Assembly: GCA_020062745.1 (NCBI GenBank)
Contig: JAGUVT010000068.1
Coordinates: forward strand, 1 to 56,860
DNA: 56,860 nt
From: Deltaproteobacteria bacterium
Lineage (GTDB): Bacteria > Bacillota > Desulfotomaculia > Desulfotomaculales > JAGUVT01
Reading direction: 5' to 3'
Below the pieces are notes generated by a model. That model did no database searches and was not told the origin of the DNA. It saw nothing but the letters and a program-made list of their open reading frames with translations. Shown piece after piece: positions 40,953-49,576 of this stretch (positions within the stretch are counted from its first letter, which is position 1; each line of letters opens with the position of its first letter). The translations under genes were made by a program, and so were the position numbers.

Positions 40953-41294
40953 ATGCCGGAAATTAATTTTATCAGTACCCGTGAGCTAAAAAACAAAACA
41001 AACGAAATTCTTCATATTGCTGAAAAGGGGGGTATTATTATAGTTACCCGCTATGGTAAACCCGTTGCCACTATAAAATCTTTTCGGGAGAATGACCTGA
41101 AAGAAAAAAAACATAGTGCGCTTTACCAGAAGATAAGGGAGCAAATCGGTGAAAAACATCCACAACTACTTGCAATGACAAGAGAAGAACTGCAGAATCT
41201 CAACGATGAATTATCCAGCAGGGTAAAAGGATTTTCCTCGTGGCAGGAAATGGATAGAGCAGCAAAAGGTGATTATTATGGTCTTTCTGGATAG
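40953..41294 (+). CDS. Phd/YefM family antitoxin
   Basis: A 113-residue protein. The N-terminal part (FISTRELKNKTNEIL, then GGIIIVTRYGKPVATI) matches the Phd/YefM fold that binds DNA and dimerises. The longer C-terminal half should wrap around the toxin. ATG 40953 follows AAGGCAGGTG; GTG 40944 overlaps that site. Its end overlaps the PIN toxin gene by 17 bases, the usual antitoxin-first order. The perfect palindrome upstream is its probable binding site. Confidence 0.82.
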   Translation: MPEINFISTRELKNKTNEILHIAEKGGIIIVTRYGKPVATIKSFRENDLKEKKHSALYQKIREQIGEKHPQLLAMTREELQNLNDELSSRVKGFSSWQEMDRAAKGDYYGLSG

Positions 41295-41745
41295 CAATAT
41301 TTTTATTATTGACCGCTTTTTCACGAGGGACAAAAATTACCCGGCGAATAAACAACTTCTGGAGCAACTAAGAAAATTGCAGATAAATACTGCTCTTCCT
41401 TATTACACTCTCTTAGAAGTTTGTGGAATTACATCTTTCAATTTATCCAGCGAAGAACAGGAAAGATGGTTGTATTCGTTTCAGGAGGTTTATCCTGTTA
41501 ATATTCTTGATCCTTATAATAGTAAACAGGTCGGACAGTTAAGTATTGCAGACTACTTGCTCAGTTTAACACCGTATATTCTCAAAAAAATGACTGTTGG
41601 TGACGCAATTTTTCTAAGAGAAGCAGAGCTGTATAGCTCCACGGCAATTGTTACCTGGAACAAAAAACATTTTCTCGGGCGTACGGGCATCCAGATTCAT
41701 TCGCCAGACGAATACCTGGTAATCTTATGTAATGTTGTAAGCTGA
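41278..41745 (+). CDS. PIN-domain (VapC-like) ribonuclease toxin
   Basis: A 155-residue PIN protein. The acidic metal-binding residues can be seen in VFLDSNIFIID (Asp5), LLEVCGI (Glu) and VGDAIFLREAE (Asp). The late TWNKKHF motif replaces the TxDxxF pattern of many VapC, as in a sizable subgroup. PIN toxins cut RNA, often tRNA or rRNA. ATG 41278 follows AAAGGTGA. It pairs with the Phd-type gene, a hybrid pairing that is common. Confidence 0.82.
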   Translation: MVFLDSNIFIIDRFFTRDKNYPANKQLLEQLRKLQINTALPYYTLLEVCGITSFNLSSEEQERWLYSFQEVYPVNILDPYNSKQVGQLSIADYLLSLTPYILKKMTVGDAIFLREAELYSSTAIVTWNKKHFLGRTGIQIHSPDEYLVILCNVVS

Positions 41746-41777
41746 AGCTTGTTTAATCCAGTGCGGCGCAAAAAAAT

Positions 41778-42011
41778 CTACTTTTCCAGTTCCTGTTCCT
41801 GATAGCCCTGAAGGGTATCTAATTCAAACAATGGAACCGTCCCCCTGTTTGGTCTTAGAACATCAGTAAATAACTGCCGTTCTCCCTCAATTTTTTCAAA
41901 ATCCTCATCAATGAGCTTTTGCATTTCTTCCACTTCTTTGTGAGTTAGCGTTCCAGCCAGTTCTCGCAAAGCTTCCCTTACTTCAGTCATTTGATTTATG
42001 TTACACCCCAT
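41778..42011 (-). CDS. small hypothetical protein
   Basis: A 77-residue, acidic, mostly helical open frame on the minus strand. I do not recognise it. It contains VREALRELAGTLTHKEVEEMQK, broken here for length as VREALRELAG and THKEVEEMQK, and ends QEQELEK. It has no good Shine-Dalgarno at either ATG (42011 or about 41990). Part of it covers the string GGAACCGTCCCC, which also occurs in the duplicated blocks at 50169 and 51127, so it may be repeat-derived rather than a gene. Confidence 0.35.
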   Translation of the reverse strand: MGCNINQMTEVREALRELAGTLTHKEVEEMQKLIDEDFEKIEGERQLFTDVLRPNRGTVPLFELDTLQGYQEQELEK

Positions 42012-42084
42012 TTATTTTTGAAAGATTATGGAAATAATAAAGGGGTGGGGGAATACGATTATTACGATATAAAGAAAGCGGCGC

Positions 42085-42909
42085 ATGGTGACAATGATGA
42101 GGGCTGAAATGAATGTAAAGAAGTCTGCAGTTAAGAAAATGAGTTGTTTTTGGCAGGAGTCTGTTCTTGCAGTCTTGGCGCTGTTGCTATCCGCCCTGGT
42201 GGTAACAACAGCGATGGGCGGGGTAGAGGCGCGGGCGGAAAAGGATCTGTTCCGGACTACCGGCGGCCGGTTGTCGGCCTCCGACTGCCGCCTGCTTTAT
42301 AATCTTCTTGAGTCTACCGGCGCGAATTTTACTACAGTAAACATCTCCGGCTGGGGTGAGGCGGACGGGCCTGTGTCGCAGGAAACGGTGGTGGAAACCG
42401 CCGGGCGGCTGGGCGTGGCGCGGCCGGAAGAGTACGTGGAAGCCTGGGCGAACTCTTACGCCGAAGGTTTCAGGGTACGGGCGAAAACATTCGGCGGCGA
42501 CGATGTATCCGTGGTGGGGCAGACTCTTCTGACGACAGGGCACGCCCTTTTGATGGTCAGTTTCACCACCCGGGACGAGAGCCGTTTGCAGGCGGCGGCA
42601 GATGAACTTTACCTGCTTTTTAGAAACGGGCGGGTGGGTGTGACGGTCTGCGGCGTTTTGGAAAGGCCGCTTTCCAGTGCCGGAATGCTGGCAGAGGCGG
42701 AGAGGCTGCTGGCGGAAGCCGGGGCGGCCGGAGTGGAAAAAACCGCCGCCGGCCGCCTGGCAAGCGTTACCGGCCATACCGGGCGACTGCCCGGCGGCCT
42801 GCGTTACGCCGGCCGGAAAGTTAATTTAAATATTGCCTTGCGCGGCAATCCGGCGGAGCAAAAGACATATATTTATATAGCCACCCCACTGATCTTCATT
42901 GAATATTAG
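42085..42909 (+). CDS. ywmB: YwmB family protein
   Basis: A 274-residue exported protein with a hydrophobic segment at about residues 28-46 and a YwmB (so-called TATA-box-binding-like) domain after it. The family is found in spore formers near atpC, murA and spoIID, and its function is not known. Here it precedes spoIID directly, without murA. The ATG at 42085 has only a weak ribosome site; ATG 42109 is a possible alternative. GC content and codon use return here from the AT-rich TA pair to the level of the core genome. Confidence 0.75.
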   Translation: MVTMMRAEMNVKKSAVKKMSCFWQESVLAVLALLLSALVVTTAMGGVEARAEKDLFRTTGGRLSASDCRLLYNLLESTGANFTTVNISGWGEADGPVSQETVVETAGRLGVARPEEYVEAWANSYAEGFRVRAKTFGGDDVSVVGQTLLTTGHALLMVSFTTRDESRLQAAADELYLLFRNGRVGVTVCGVLERPLSSAGMLAEAERLLAEAGAAGVEKTAAGRLASVTGHTGRLPGGLRYAGRKVNLNIALRGNPAEQKTYIYIATPLIFIEY

Positions 42910-42950
42910 CAGAAGAATTCAGGAGTCAGACGCTCATGCCGCGTTGCGGC

Positions 42951-42985
42951 GCCACCGGTGTTCTCTGTGTCATCTGTGGCAATTA
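42951..42985 (-). repeat. CACAGAG dispersed repeat, reverse orientation
   Basis: On the minus strand it reads TTGCCACAGATGACACAGAG then AACACCGG, close to the copy at 8994-9024. It lies between ywmB and spoIID. Confidence 0.55.
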
Positions 42986-43005
42986 ACCTTACCGGAGGCT
43001 TTTTT

Positions 43006-43968
43006 ATGTATCGCATCTTAATTGTGATCCTGCTTCTGGTAGCAGCCTTGCTGCTGGGCCTGCCTTACCTGGTGAACCATGCCCGCGGGCATGAAGAAGT
43101 AATGGTGCGGCTTTTTATCCGCCAGGAAAACCGTATCGTTGAACTGCCGCTGGAAGAGTACCTGGTTGGAGTGGTGGCGGCCGAGATGCCTGCCGGCTTC
43201 CCGGCGGAAGCCTTGAAGGCCCAGGCGGTAGCCGCCCGCACGTATACCTTGAGGCGGCTTAGTTCTCCAGGAGCAGCCGGCCAGTTGCACTCCGGCGCCG
43301 ACCTGTGCGACGACTTCCAGCACGGTCAGGCCTGGCTTTCCCGGCAGGAGTTGAAGAACCGTTGGGGTGCCCCGGATTATTACCGTTATTATTACAAGGT
43401 AAAAAAAGCGGTTGACGATACGAAAGGCCTGGTGATTACTTACCGGGGCGAACTGATCGATCCGGTTTATCACGCTTCCTGCGGCGGCAGGGCTACAGAA
43501 AACGCGGAAGATGTGTGGCAGACCCAGGAGCCTTACCTGCGCAGCGTAGCCTGCCCGTATGACGCCGACCCGCAGCCGGTGCAATCGAAGTCTGTCAGTT
43601 TGGAGATTGTAGATCATGCGCTGGGAACCAGCCTGGGAGCTGCGCCTGTGAGCGCGGGGACAAAGACCCGCCGGGAAATCCGGGTATTGGAACGTACCGC
43701 CACCGGACGCCCGAAAACCGTGCGGGTGGGCGATCGGAGCGTGCCGGCGGCAGTGCTGCGCAAACTCCTGGAACTGCGTTCTACCAGTTTTACCTGGAAA
43801 ATTGAAGGGGACTCCGTTGTTTTTACAACTACCGGGTACGGTCATGGGGTGGGCTTATGCCAGTACGGGGCGAAAGGAATGGCCGAACATGGCCATGACT
43901 GCCTGTCTATCTTGAAGCATTACTATACTGGGGTGGAAGTAGTATCTTTTAAAGAGGCTGTTGATTAA
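43006..43968 (+). CDS. spoIID: stage II sporulation protein D (SpoIID)
   Basis: A 320-residue membrane-anchored lytic transglycosylase used in engulfment. One N-terminal helix (about 3-20) is followed by the SpoIID domain: VELPLEEYLVGVVAAEMP, LKAQAVAARTY, HASCGGRATENAEDVW, and the final GYGHGVGLCQYGAKGMAEHG. The catalytic Glu lies in the VVAAEMPA stretch. ATG 43006 follows ACCGGAGG; the frame upstream of it is repeat sequence. spoIIID follows, which is the normal order. Confidence 0.93.
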   Translation: MYRILIVILLLVAALLLGLPYLVNHARGHEEVMVRLFIRQENRIVELPLEEYLVGVVAAEMPAGFPAEALKAQAVAARTYTLRRLSSPGAAGQLHSGADLCDDFQHGQAWLSRQELKNRWGAPDYYRYYYKVKKAVDDTKGLVITYRGELIDPVYHASCGGRATENAEDVWQTQEPYLRSVACPYDADPQPVQSKSVSLEIVDHALGTSLGAAPVSAGTKTRREIRVLERTATGRPKTVRVGDRSVPAAVLRKLLELRSTSFTWKIEGDSVVFTTTGYGHGVGLCQYGAKGMAEHGHDCLSILKHYYTGVEVVSFKEAVD

Positions 43969-44085
43969 GTGTTATGTTGTAGCATTCCGCCAGAATTTAC
44001 CTCCTGATAGAAACATATTAAAAAAGCATTTATATCCTGTCCCGGCCATATACATTAGGTAAAAAGACGATGGGGGGGCAGGGCG

Positions 44086-44337
44086 GTGCAGGAGTACATT
44101 CAAAAGCGGGTGCTTGACATTTGTGCTCACATCCTGGAAACACGGGCCACCGTCAGACAGGCCGCTTTGATATTTCAGGTGAGTAAAAGTACCGTGCACA
44201 AGGATATGACCGAAAGATTGCCCTCTCTCAACAGGCAACTGGCGCAGGAAATAAAAGCAATTCTGGAATATAACAAGGCGGAAAGGCACCTGCGCGGCGG
44301 GGAAGCCACCCGCCGTAAGTACAAAGAACTGGCGTAA
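44086..44337 (+). CDS. spoIIID: sporulation transcriptional regulator SpoIIID
   Basis: An 83-residue helix-turn-helix regulator of mother-cell genes. RATVRQAALIFQVSKSTVHKD holds the DNA-binding helices and a basic C-terminal tail (RRKYKE) adds a second contact. Length and sequence are typical. The GTG at 44086 follows GGGGGGGCAGGGCGG. A CATATACATT string at 44047-44056 resembles a sigma-E -10 box, but I find no good -35. Confidence 0.93.
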   Translation: MQEYIQKRVLDICAHILETRATVRQAALIFQVSKSTVHKDMTERLPSLNRQLAQEIKAILEYNKAERHLRGGEATRRKYKELA

Positions 44338-44417
44338 GAGATGCGGGACAAGTTAAATTGGAAAAATTGGTTAAAAAAGAAAGAAGGAAAGAAGGTTTTT
44401 TTGCCGAATTTTTACCT

Positions 44418-44437
44418 AAGACGAAAGTCTTTTTTTG
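44418..44437 (+). terminator. short terminator after spoIIID
   Basis: AAGAC, GAAA tetraloop and GTCTT followed by T residues. The stem is only five bases, but the GNRA loop and T tract make it plausible. Confidence 0.45.
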
Positions 44438-44452
44438 TTTGGGAGGCTTTTG

Positions 44453-47400
44453 ATGGCCAGAAAACCGGTTTTTCTTCTTTTGCTGGTGTTTGCTTTTTTT
44501 ATTTTCGTGTCCGGGCCGTCGGCCGCTGGTTCCCGGTTGGCCTTCTTGAATGACCGGGCGGCCGCTGTGATCGGGGCCAGGCCCCTGGCAGTGCCGGATT
44601 TTGCCGTTCCCGGCGGCCTGACAGGAGAGGGTCAGATTATCGGCCTGGCCGACAGCGGCCTCGACGGCGGGCGGCTTGATGATATTCACCCCGATTTGCA
44701 AAGCGCCCCCGGCAAAGTACCGAAAATAGTGCTGCTCAAATCCTGGGCCGGCCGCGCCTTGCCCGATGACCCACTCGGCCACGGCACGCACATGGCGGCT
44801 ACCATAGCCGGTACTGGGGAGGCTTCCGGCGGCAAATACCGCAGTGTGGCGCCGGGCGCCAGCCTTTATTTCCAGGCCATTCTTAATAATCGAAATGAAC
44901 CGGAACCGCCTGCTGATTTATTTAACCTGTTTCAACCGGCTTACGATGCCGGTGTGAGGGTTCACGTCGACGGCTGGGGCGGCGGCCCTAATGCTTACGG
45001 TAAAAGTACTGCGCAAATTGATGAATTTGTCCGGCAGCGCCCGGATTTTCTGGCGGTCTTCGGCGCCGGCAACAGCGGCCCCGCCGCCGGCACTCTGACC
45101 AGCGAGGCCAACAGTAAAAACGCTCTGGTGATGGGCACCAGCGAGAACCCGCGGCCGGCTTTTGCTCCCGACGCCGCCGATGTAGGTCGGGTGGCTGCTT
45201 CCTCCAGCCGCGGCTCCACCGCGGACGGGCGCCTTAAACCGGACTTGCTGGCGCCGGCCTCGGCCGTAATTTCTGCCGTCTCGCGGCTGACGCAAAGCAA
45301 CTTCCCGGCCAACCCGCTTTATACCCGCATGGGTGGGACAAGCATGGTGGCGGCGGTGGCCGGCGGAGCGGCGGCCATTTTACGGGAGTATCTGCTGAAA
45401 GAAGAAGATGTGGTCAATCCTTCATCTGCATTGATGAAAGCGATTCTGATTAACGGCGCCCGCCCGCTTGAAGGGGGGCCGTCGAAAGAAGGGTTTGGCG
45501 TGATCGACCTGGCCGGCACGGTGCTGGCCCTGCGTGAAGATACGTTTTCTTACGTAGACGACAAGAGCGGACTGAAGGCCGGGGAGTTGCTGGCCTACCA
45601 GTACCGGGCGACTGACGTGAAAACCCCTTTGAAAGTGACCCTGACCTGGACCGATCCATCGTCGTCCGGCTCCCTGGTCAACAACTTGGACTTGATCGTG
45701 ACCGGGCCGGACGGAAAGAAGTATTACGGTAACCACTTCTTGCACCCGGACCGGCCGGACCGGGAAAACAACGTGGAGCAGGTCTATATCGCCTCTCCCG
45801 CTCCGGGTATCTATACCATAAGCGTGCAGGGGGCGGGCATAGCTGAAAATGCTGCTGCCGGTTCGCCGGCAGCGGCGCAGGATTTTGCCCTGGTTTACGG
45901 GCAGCCGTTGTACCGGGGAATAGTTGCGGATATGGCGGGCGAGGGTGAGTTTATGACGGCTGACGGGCGGTTTTTTGCCCTGCCGGCAGAGAAAATCAAG
46001 AGCGTGGCAGACGACCGGCTGCTGCCCGCGGGAACCCGGATTCAGCCTGGCGCAGACCTTTATCTCGGGCCGCGCCGGGCTTATGCGGTGGCCGGCACCT
46101 GGCGGGCCGGCGGCATTCAGGTGGTACCCGCTGGGGATAAACTGTTGTTCATGGAGGCCGGCGCTCAGGCCCGGGAAGGCGGTTTTTATCTCAATCAGGC
46201 GGCAAAAGACAGCTTCTGGCTGAACGGTTCCCGGATAAACGATATCAAAGATATTCCGCCGGGCGTGGAAGTTACGGCGGCGCTCAACCCTTCTTCCCAG
46301 ACTCTCTGGCAGGTTGAAGCGGCGTATAAGGAAAAAGAAGGTTTCCTGGAACGGGTCGATGCAAAGGAAAGGCAGATATGGCTTTTGAAAGACGGCCGGG
46401 GTTACCGGCTGTCTCTCCGGGCGGCTATTTCTTTTCTTGATCAGGTGGTTTATGCCGGTACGGCCGACGCTCCTTACGGCAGCGGTGAGATCGCAGATTT
46501 GGAAAGTCTTTTGCCGGGCCTTTCCGTAAGGCTGATTATTTCTCCCGCTACCGGTGAAGTGTTATACATAGCCGTGAAAAGACAGGTTGCCATGGGACGG
46601 CTCGGGGACATCGACCCGGCAGGGGAGAAACTGGCCTTTGATTCGGGTGCCGGCTATGGATTTCTACCGGGCATTTTAACCAGGCGGGACGATGTGGAGG
46701 TAACCCCGGCGGAACTCCGCCCGGGAGACTACCTGATTGCCCTCCTTCTTCCCGCTGAGAAAAAAATTATCGGAATGACGGCTTACAGCAGGTCAACCTT
46801 CGGCCGCATCCTGTACTTCAGCGAAAAGCAGAAGAGCCTCTACCTGGTTGATCACTTAAACCGCCTCCGCATGTTGGCTGTTCCTGATGATGCCGCTGTC
46901 TACCGCTGGAGCTTACCGGCCGAAAAAGCGTCTCTGACGGCAGGTGACTGGGTGCGCGTTTTTCTGGACCCGGCCGGCGAAACAGTGCGGCGGCTGGACG
47001 TTGCCGAGATTGCTGAAGAAGCTGCCGGCTTTGTGGATTTTTACGATCCGGCGGAAGGGATTCTCCATCTTTTTAACGGGTATTACCGGCTGACTCCAGA
47101 CGCACTGGTAATTAAAAACGGCTGGCGGGTACTGCCGGAAGACCTGCTTTTTGGCGAAAAAGCGGCTGTTACCGTTCTCGATTCGCCTCAGGGTAAAGTG
47201 GTGGTGTCCGTGACGGCGGAAACCGGCCGGCAGGCGCCTTTGCCGGAGCTTGACGTGTCGTCGGCATACCGGCAGGGCCGCCTGGCTATGGCCGGCCATA
47301 CCGGCGCCGGCCGGCTCTACCTGTACCGGGAAAACGGCCGCATGGAAAAAGTGAAGACAACAGGAGGGCGTTTTGCCATAAGCCTCGCTCTGGCGGAAGG

Positions 47401-48037
47401 AGAGCGGTCGGTGCAGCTGGTTGCCGTCGATAAAACCAGCGGCGGCGTGATTGGCCGGCAGATTGACCTGCCGGCGCCGCCGGCCGGAGTAAAATTTGCT
47501 GATCTCGCCGGCCGCCGGGATGAGGCCGATATCCTGGCAGTGGCGGAACAGGGAATTTTGACCGGCTACCCGGACGGCGCCTTCCGTCCCGATGCCCCGG
47601 TCAGCCGCCTGGAATTCACCGTGATGCTGGTGCGCGCCCTGGGATGGTTGCCGGAACCGGCGCCTGCGCTATCATTTACCGATGCAGACGCCGTTCCGTC
47701 CTGGGCTGCGCCGGCGGTGGCCCTGGCGCAGAAAAAAGGGTTGATTCTCGGTTACCCGGACGGCGCCTTCCGGCCCGGTCAGGCCATCAGCCGGGCCGAG
47801 GCGGCCATGCTGGTTTCACGCGTGCTGGCTGTCTTTGAGCGGGATTATGCCGGAGACGAACTGCCCTTTCTGGACCAGGGCGCCCTTCCGCTATGGGCCA
47901 GGGCTGCCGTCGCCCGCTCTTTTACAAGCGGCGTACTGATCGAAAAAACGCCGGGGTTTTTCTTACCCGGCGCCGTTGTCGCCCGCGCCGAAGCCGCCGG
48001 CATCTTAAACCGACTGCTCAACCGCTTGGTTCAGTAG
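44453..48037 (+). CDS. S-layer-anchored subtilisin-like serine protease
   Basis: A 1194-residue exported protein. A signal peptide (about 1-25, cleavage near GPSAAG) precedes an S8 peptidase domain (about 50-360). Its triad is Asp67 in GLADSGLD, His110 in GHGTHMA and Ser297 in GGTSMVAA. A P/proprotein-convertase-like beta domain follows (about 370-480), then a long region of unknown beta-rich repeats (about 490-1000). Three SLH repeats end it (about 1013-1060, 1078-1125 and 1138-1190, two with GYPDGAFRP), which bind wall polysaccharide. ATG 44453 follows GGGAGG. It probably processes surface or extracellular proteins. No propeptide is obvious before the catalytic domain. Confidence 0.9.
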   Translation: MARKPVFLLLLVFAFFIFVSGPSAAGSRLAFLNDRAAAVIGARPLAVPDFAVPGGLTGEGQIIGLADSGLDGGRLDDIHPDLQSAPGKVPKIVLLKSWAGRALPDDPLGHGTHMAATIAGTGEASGGKYRSVAPGASLYFQAILNNRNEPEPPADLFNLFQPAYDAGVRVHVDGWGGGPNAYGKSTAQIDEFVRQRPDFLAVFGAGNSGPAAGTLTSEANSKNALVMGTSENPRPAFAPDAADVGRVAASSSRGSTADGRLKPDLLAPASAVISAVSRLTQSNFPANPLYTRMGGTSMVAAVAGGAAAILREYLLKEEDVVNPSSALMKAILINGARPLEGGPSKEGFGVIDLAGTVLALREDTFSYVDDKSGLKAGELLAYQYRATDVKTPLKVTLTWTDPSSSGSLVNNLDLIVTGPDGKKYYGNHFLHPDRPDRENNVEQVYIASPAPGIYTISVQGAGIAENAAAGSPAAAQDFALVYGQPLYRGIVADMAGEGEFMTADGRFFALPAEKIKSVADDRLLPAGTRIQPGADLYLGPRRAYAVAGTWRAGGIQVVPAGDKLLFMEAGAQAREGGFYLNQAAKDSFWLNGSRINDIKDIPPGVEVTAALNPSSQTLWQVEAAYKEKEGFLERVDAKERQIWLLKDGRGYRLSLRAAISFLDQVVYAGTADAPYGSGEIADLESLLPGLSVRLIISPATGEVLYIAVKRQVAMGRLGDIDPAGEKLAFDSGAGYGFLPGILTRRDDVEVTPAELRPGDYLIALLLPAEKKIIGMTAYSRSTFGRILYFSEKQKSLYLVDHLNRLRMLAVPDDAAVYRWSLPAEKASLTAGDWVRVFLDPAGETVRRLDVAEIAEEAAGFVDFYDPAEGILHLFNGYYRLTPDALVIKNGWRVLPEDLLFGEKAAVTVLDSPQGKVVVSVTAETGRQAPLPELDVSSAYRQGRLAMAGHTGAGRLYLYRENGRMEKVKTTGGRFAISLALAEGERSVQLVAVDKTSGGVIGRQIDLPAPPAGVKFADLAGRRDEADILAVAEQGILTGYPDGAFRPDAPVSRLEFTVMLVRALGWLPEPAPALSFTDADAVPSWAAPAVALAQKKGLILGYPDGAFRPGQAISRAEAAMLVSRVLAVFERDYAGDELPFLDQGALPLWARAAVARSFTSGVLIEKTPGFFLPGAVVARAEAAGILNRLLNRLVQ

Positions 48038-48050
48038 GAGTTGGGTGTCA

Positions 48051-48159
48051 AACCCTGGTTCAAAAGAACCAGGGCCTGCGATGTAACTTTGGTCAGGAGT
48101 TTACCCGCTTCCAAAGTGCGCTTCCATGTAACTGCATACCTGTCTGGCGAATTCGTCAA
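48051..48159. repeat. duplicated block A (3' end of the MntA-HepT gene)
   Basis: These 109 bases match 50048-50156 with three differences. The block starts with a perfect hairpin (CCCTGGTTC-AAAA-GAACCAGGG, 48053-48074), which may terminate transcription of the minus-strand gene, and includes that gene's last codons. Confidence 0.85.
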
Positions 48160-48979
48160 AATCTTCTGGTTCCCCGGTTACTGCCCGGTAAACGGCTTCG
48201 TAGTCCAATCGCCAGTATACGTGCACTATGGCATTGCGCATGCCGGCCATGCCCTTTATGCGCCTGGCAAACGGATTGGTGATGAGACCTCTTTCCCCGG
48301 CCAGTTCAATCAAGTTTGTGGTTTCCAGTGCGCTTAAAGAAACCCCTTTTACGGCCAGAAAATGGCGGCAGATGTCCAGAACGCACTCTAAACATATGCG
48401 CAGATGGTGCACGCATAACTCGCGGGTGTCTTTATCGTCCATGAAGCCTTCAAAGGAATTAAACCTTTTACGCAGTTCCGCCAGCCGCTGGACGGATTCG
48501 TCCATTTTGGACAGGCATGTTTCCATTCTTTCGCGGCTTAATTTTCTTTCGGCCACCGAGAGCCCCTCCCTGCTTCGCTTTTGTAGGTGGTACCGGAACT
48601 CTTTTTTAAAGAACAAATAATCGCTGTAATCAAAAAAGGCTTCCATGCCGAACCTGGCGAAGGTATCCGGGCTGGCGCAGTAAAGCAGCACGCCCTTTAA
48701 TAAAGCTTCCATTTTTAGGGCAGGGTGGGCTAGATTGAGAACCGCCAGGTCCACGTTTTTTATTTTTATGATCCTGGTAAGGGCGGATAAGGTTTTAAGG
48801 TACCTGTTAAAGTCATAAGATGAGAATAAAACGGCAATATCTATATCACGTGTAGAGCGTATTTTCTGGTCGGTTGCGGAACCGAATAAAAAAGCCAGCT
48901 CCACGCCGTGTTGCTGAAAAATTTCGGAAAGCTTGTTCTCACGCCTGATGACTGCCCGGGCGGCAACGGTATTACTCAT
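48101..48979 (-). CDS. fused MntA-HepT type VII toxin-antitoxin protein
   Basis: A 292-residue single chain with two domains normally found in separate proteins. Residues 1-105 form an MNT-type minimal nucleotidyltransferase with GS at 33-34, Asp45, Asp47 and Asp77. Residues about 130-292 form a HepT/HEPN ribonuclease with the Rx4HxY motif as Arg248, His253 and Tyr255. In the known system MntA inactivates HepT by AMPylating the tyrosine of that motif. Both active sites look intact here. ATG 48979 is on the minus strand, with a promoter inside the dispersed repeat 36 bases upstream. A truncated copy of its 3' end lies at 50048-50156. Confidence 0.82.
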   Translation of the reverse strand: MSNTVAARAVIRRENKLSEIFQQHGVELAFLFGSATDQKIRSTRDIDIAVLFSSYDFNRYLKTLSALTRIIKIKNVDLAVLNLAHPALKMEALLKGVLLYCASPDTFARFGMEAFFDYSDYLFFKKEFRYHLQKRSREGLSVAERKLSRERMETCLSKMDESVQRLAELRKRFNSFEGFMDDKDTRELCVHHLRICLECVLDICRHFLAVKGVSLSALETTNLIELAGERGLITNPFARRIKGMAGMRNAIVHVYWRLDYEAVYRAVTGEPEDFDEFARQVCSYMEAHFGSG

Positions 48980-49007
48980 TTGATCTATCTTCTTTCATCA
49001 GTTTACT

Positions 49008-49080
49008 TGTTTATAATAATATCCTGCAGCCTGAAAAATAGCAATAATGACGGGGCTGTCGAAAAACCCGTTTTGTCATT
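49008..49080 (-). repeat. promoter-bearing dispersed repeat, copy 2 (upstream of MntA-HepT)
   Basis: On the minus strand it carries TTGCTA (49039-49044), a 17-base spacer and TATTAT (49016-49021), pointing at the MntA-HepT start 36 bases on. It matches 7470-7553 over about 68 bases with roughly seven differences. Confidence 0.7.
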
Positions 49081-49140
49081 TGATAATATTTTTGAATTAA
49101 ACAAGAATTGAGTATTGTGTCCCTGGAATTAAGACCAGTA

Positions 49141-49209
49141 ATAAAACCGACAGGCCGTCTTTGATTTCATCAAGCGTCAAAAAACAGTTCCTCCTCCATG
49201 ATCTGATCC
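49141..49209 (-). pseudogene. remnant of an RHH/PIN (VapBC) pair
   Basis: About 69 bases match 50701-50769, the junction of the intact antitoxin and PIN toxin. Read on the minus strand it keeps the antitoxin end DQIMEEELFFDA-stop and the toxin start (TTG, MTLDEIKDGL), then the sequence diverges. The frame closes after about 23 residues, before the first PIN aspartate, so no functional toxin is made. Confidence 0.75.
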
Positions 49210-49225
49210 AAGATCTGCTCCGCTT

Positions 49226-49576
49226 TTATCTCAATAATTCGAACAGCCGTTTTAATTCATTTCCGGTAAGCTCTCTGTACCTGGCAATCCGTTTCGCCGC
49301 CGTTTTATAAGCCTCCAAATCTTCTCGTTTTCCAACGGTAACGATAGCCACGAAGACGGCCTTTTCTTCCAGCAGGTAAACCAGCCGGTATCCTTGCACA
49401 GCGACTTTCCTTAACCCCACCAGGTCGATGCCCAACTTTTCACCTAAAGGTTTTCCGTAGGAAAAAGGGTCAATTTCGAGTTTGGTTGCCGCCTTAAATA
49501 TTTTGTTGCGGATGCTTTTATCAAGGTTTTCGAGATCTTTCACTGCTTCCGGAAGCCATTTAACCGTCCACTGCAT
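49226..49576 (-). CDS. RelE/ParE family toxin
   Basis: A 116-residue protein with the small RelE fold: WLPEAVKDLENLDKSIRNKI at the N-terminus, then GLRKVAVQGYRLVYLLEE with the basic and aromatic residues used in mRNA cleavage or gyrase binding, then VAIVTVGKREDLEAYK. The closest group is RelE/YafQ-like mRNA interferases, but ParE cannot be excluded. It overlaps the antitoxin gene upstream by 17 bases and uses ATG 49576. The last twenty or so residues exceed a minimal RelE. Confidence 0.8.
   Translation of the reverse strand: MQWTVKWLPEAVKDLENLDKSIRNKIFKAATKLEIDPFSYGKPLGEKLGIDLVGLRKVAVQGYRLVYLLEEKAVFVAIVTVGKREDLEAYKTAAKRIARYRELTGNELKRLFELLR

Noticed and set aside
44341-44553. 70-codon frame before the subtilisin gene
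   Set aside because: It crosses a terminator-like hairpin and the start of the subtilisin gene in another frame.
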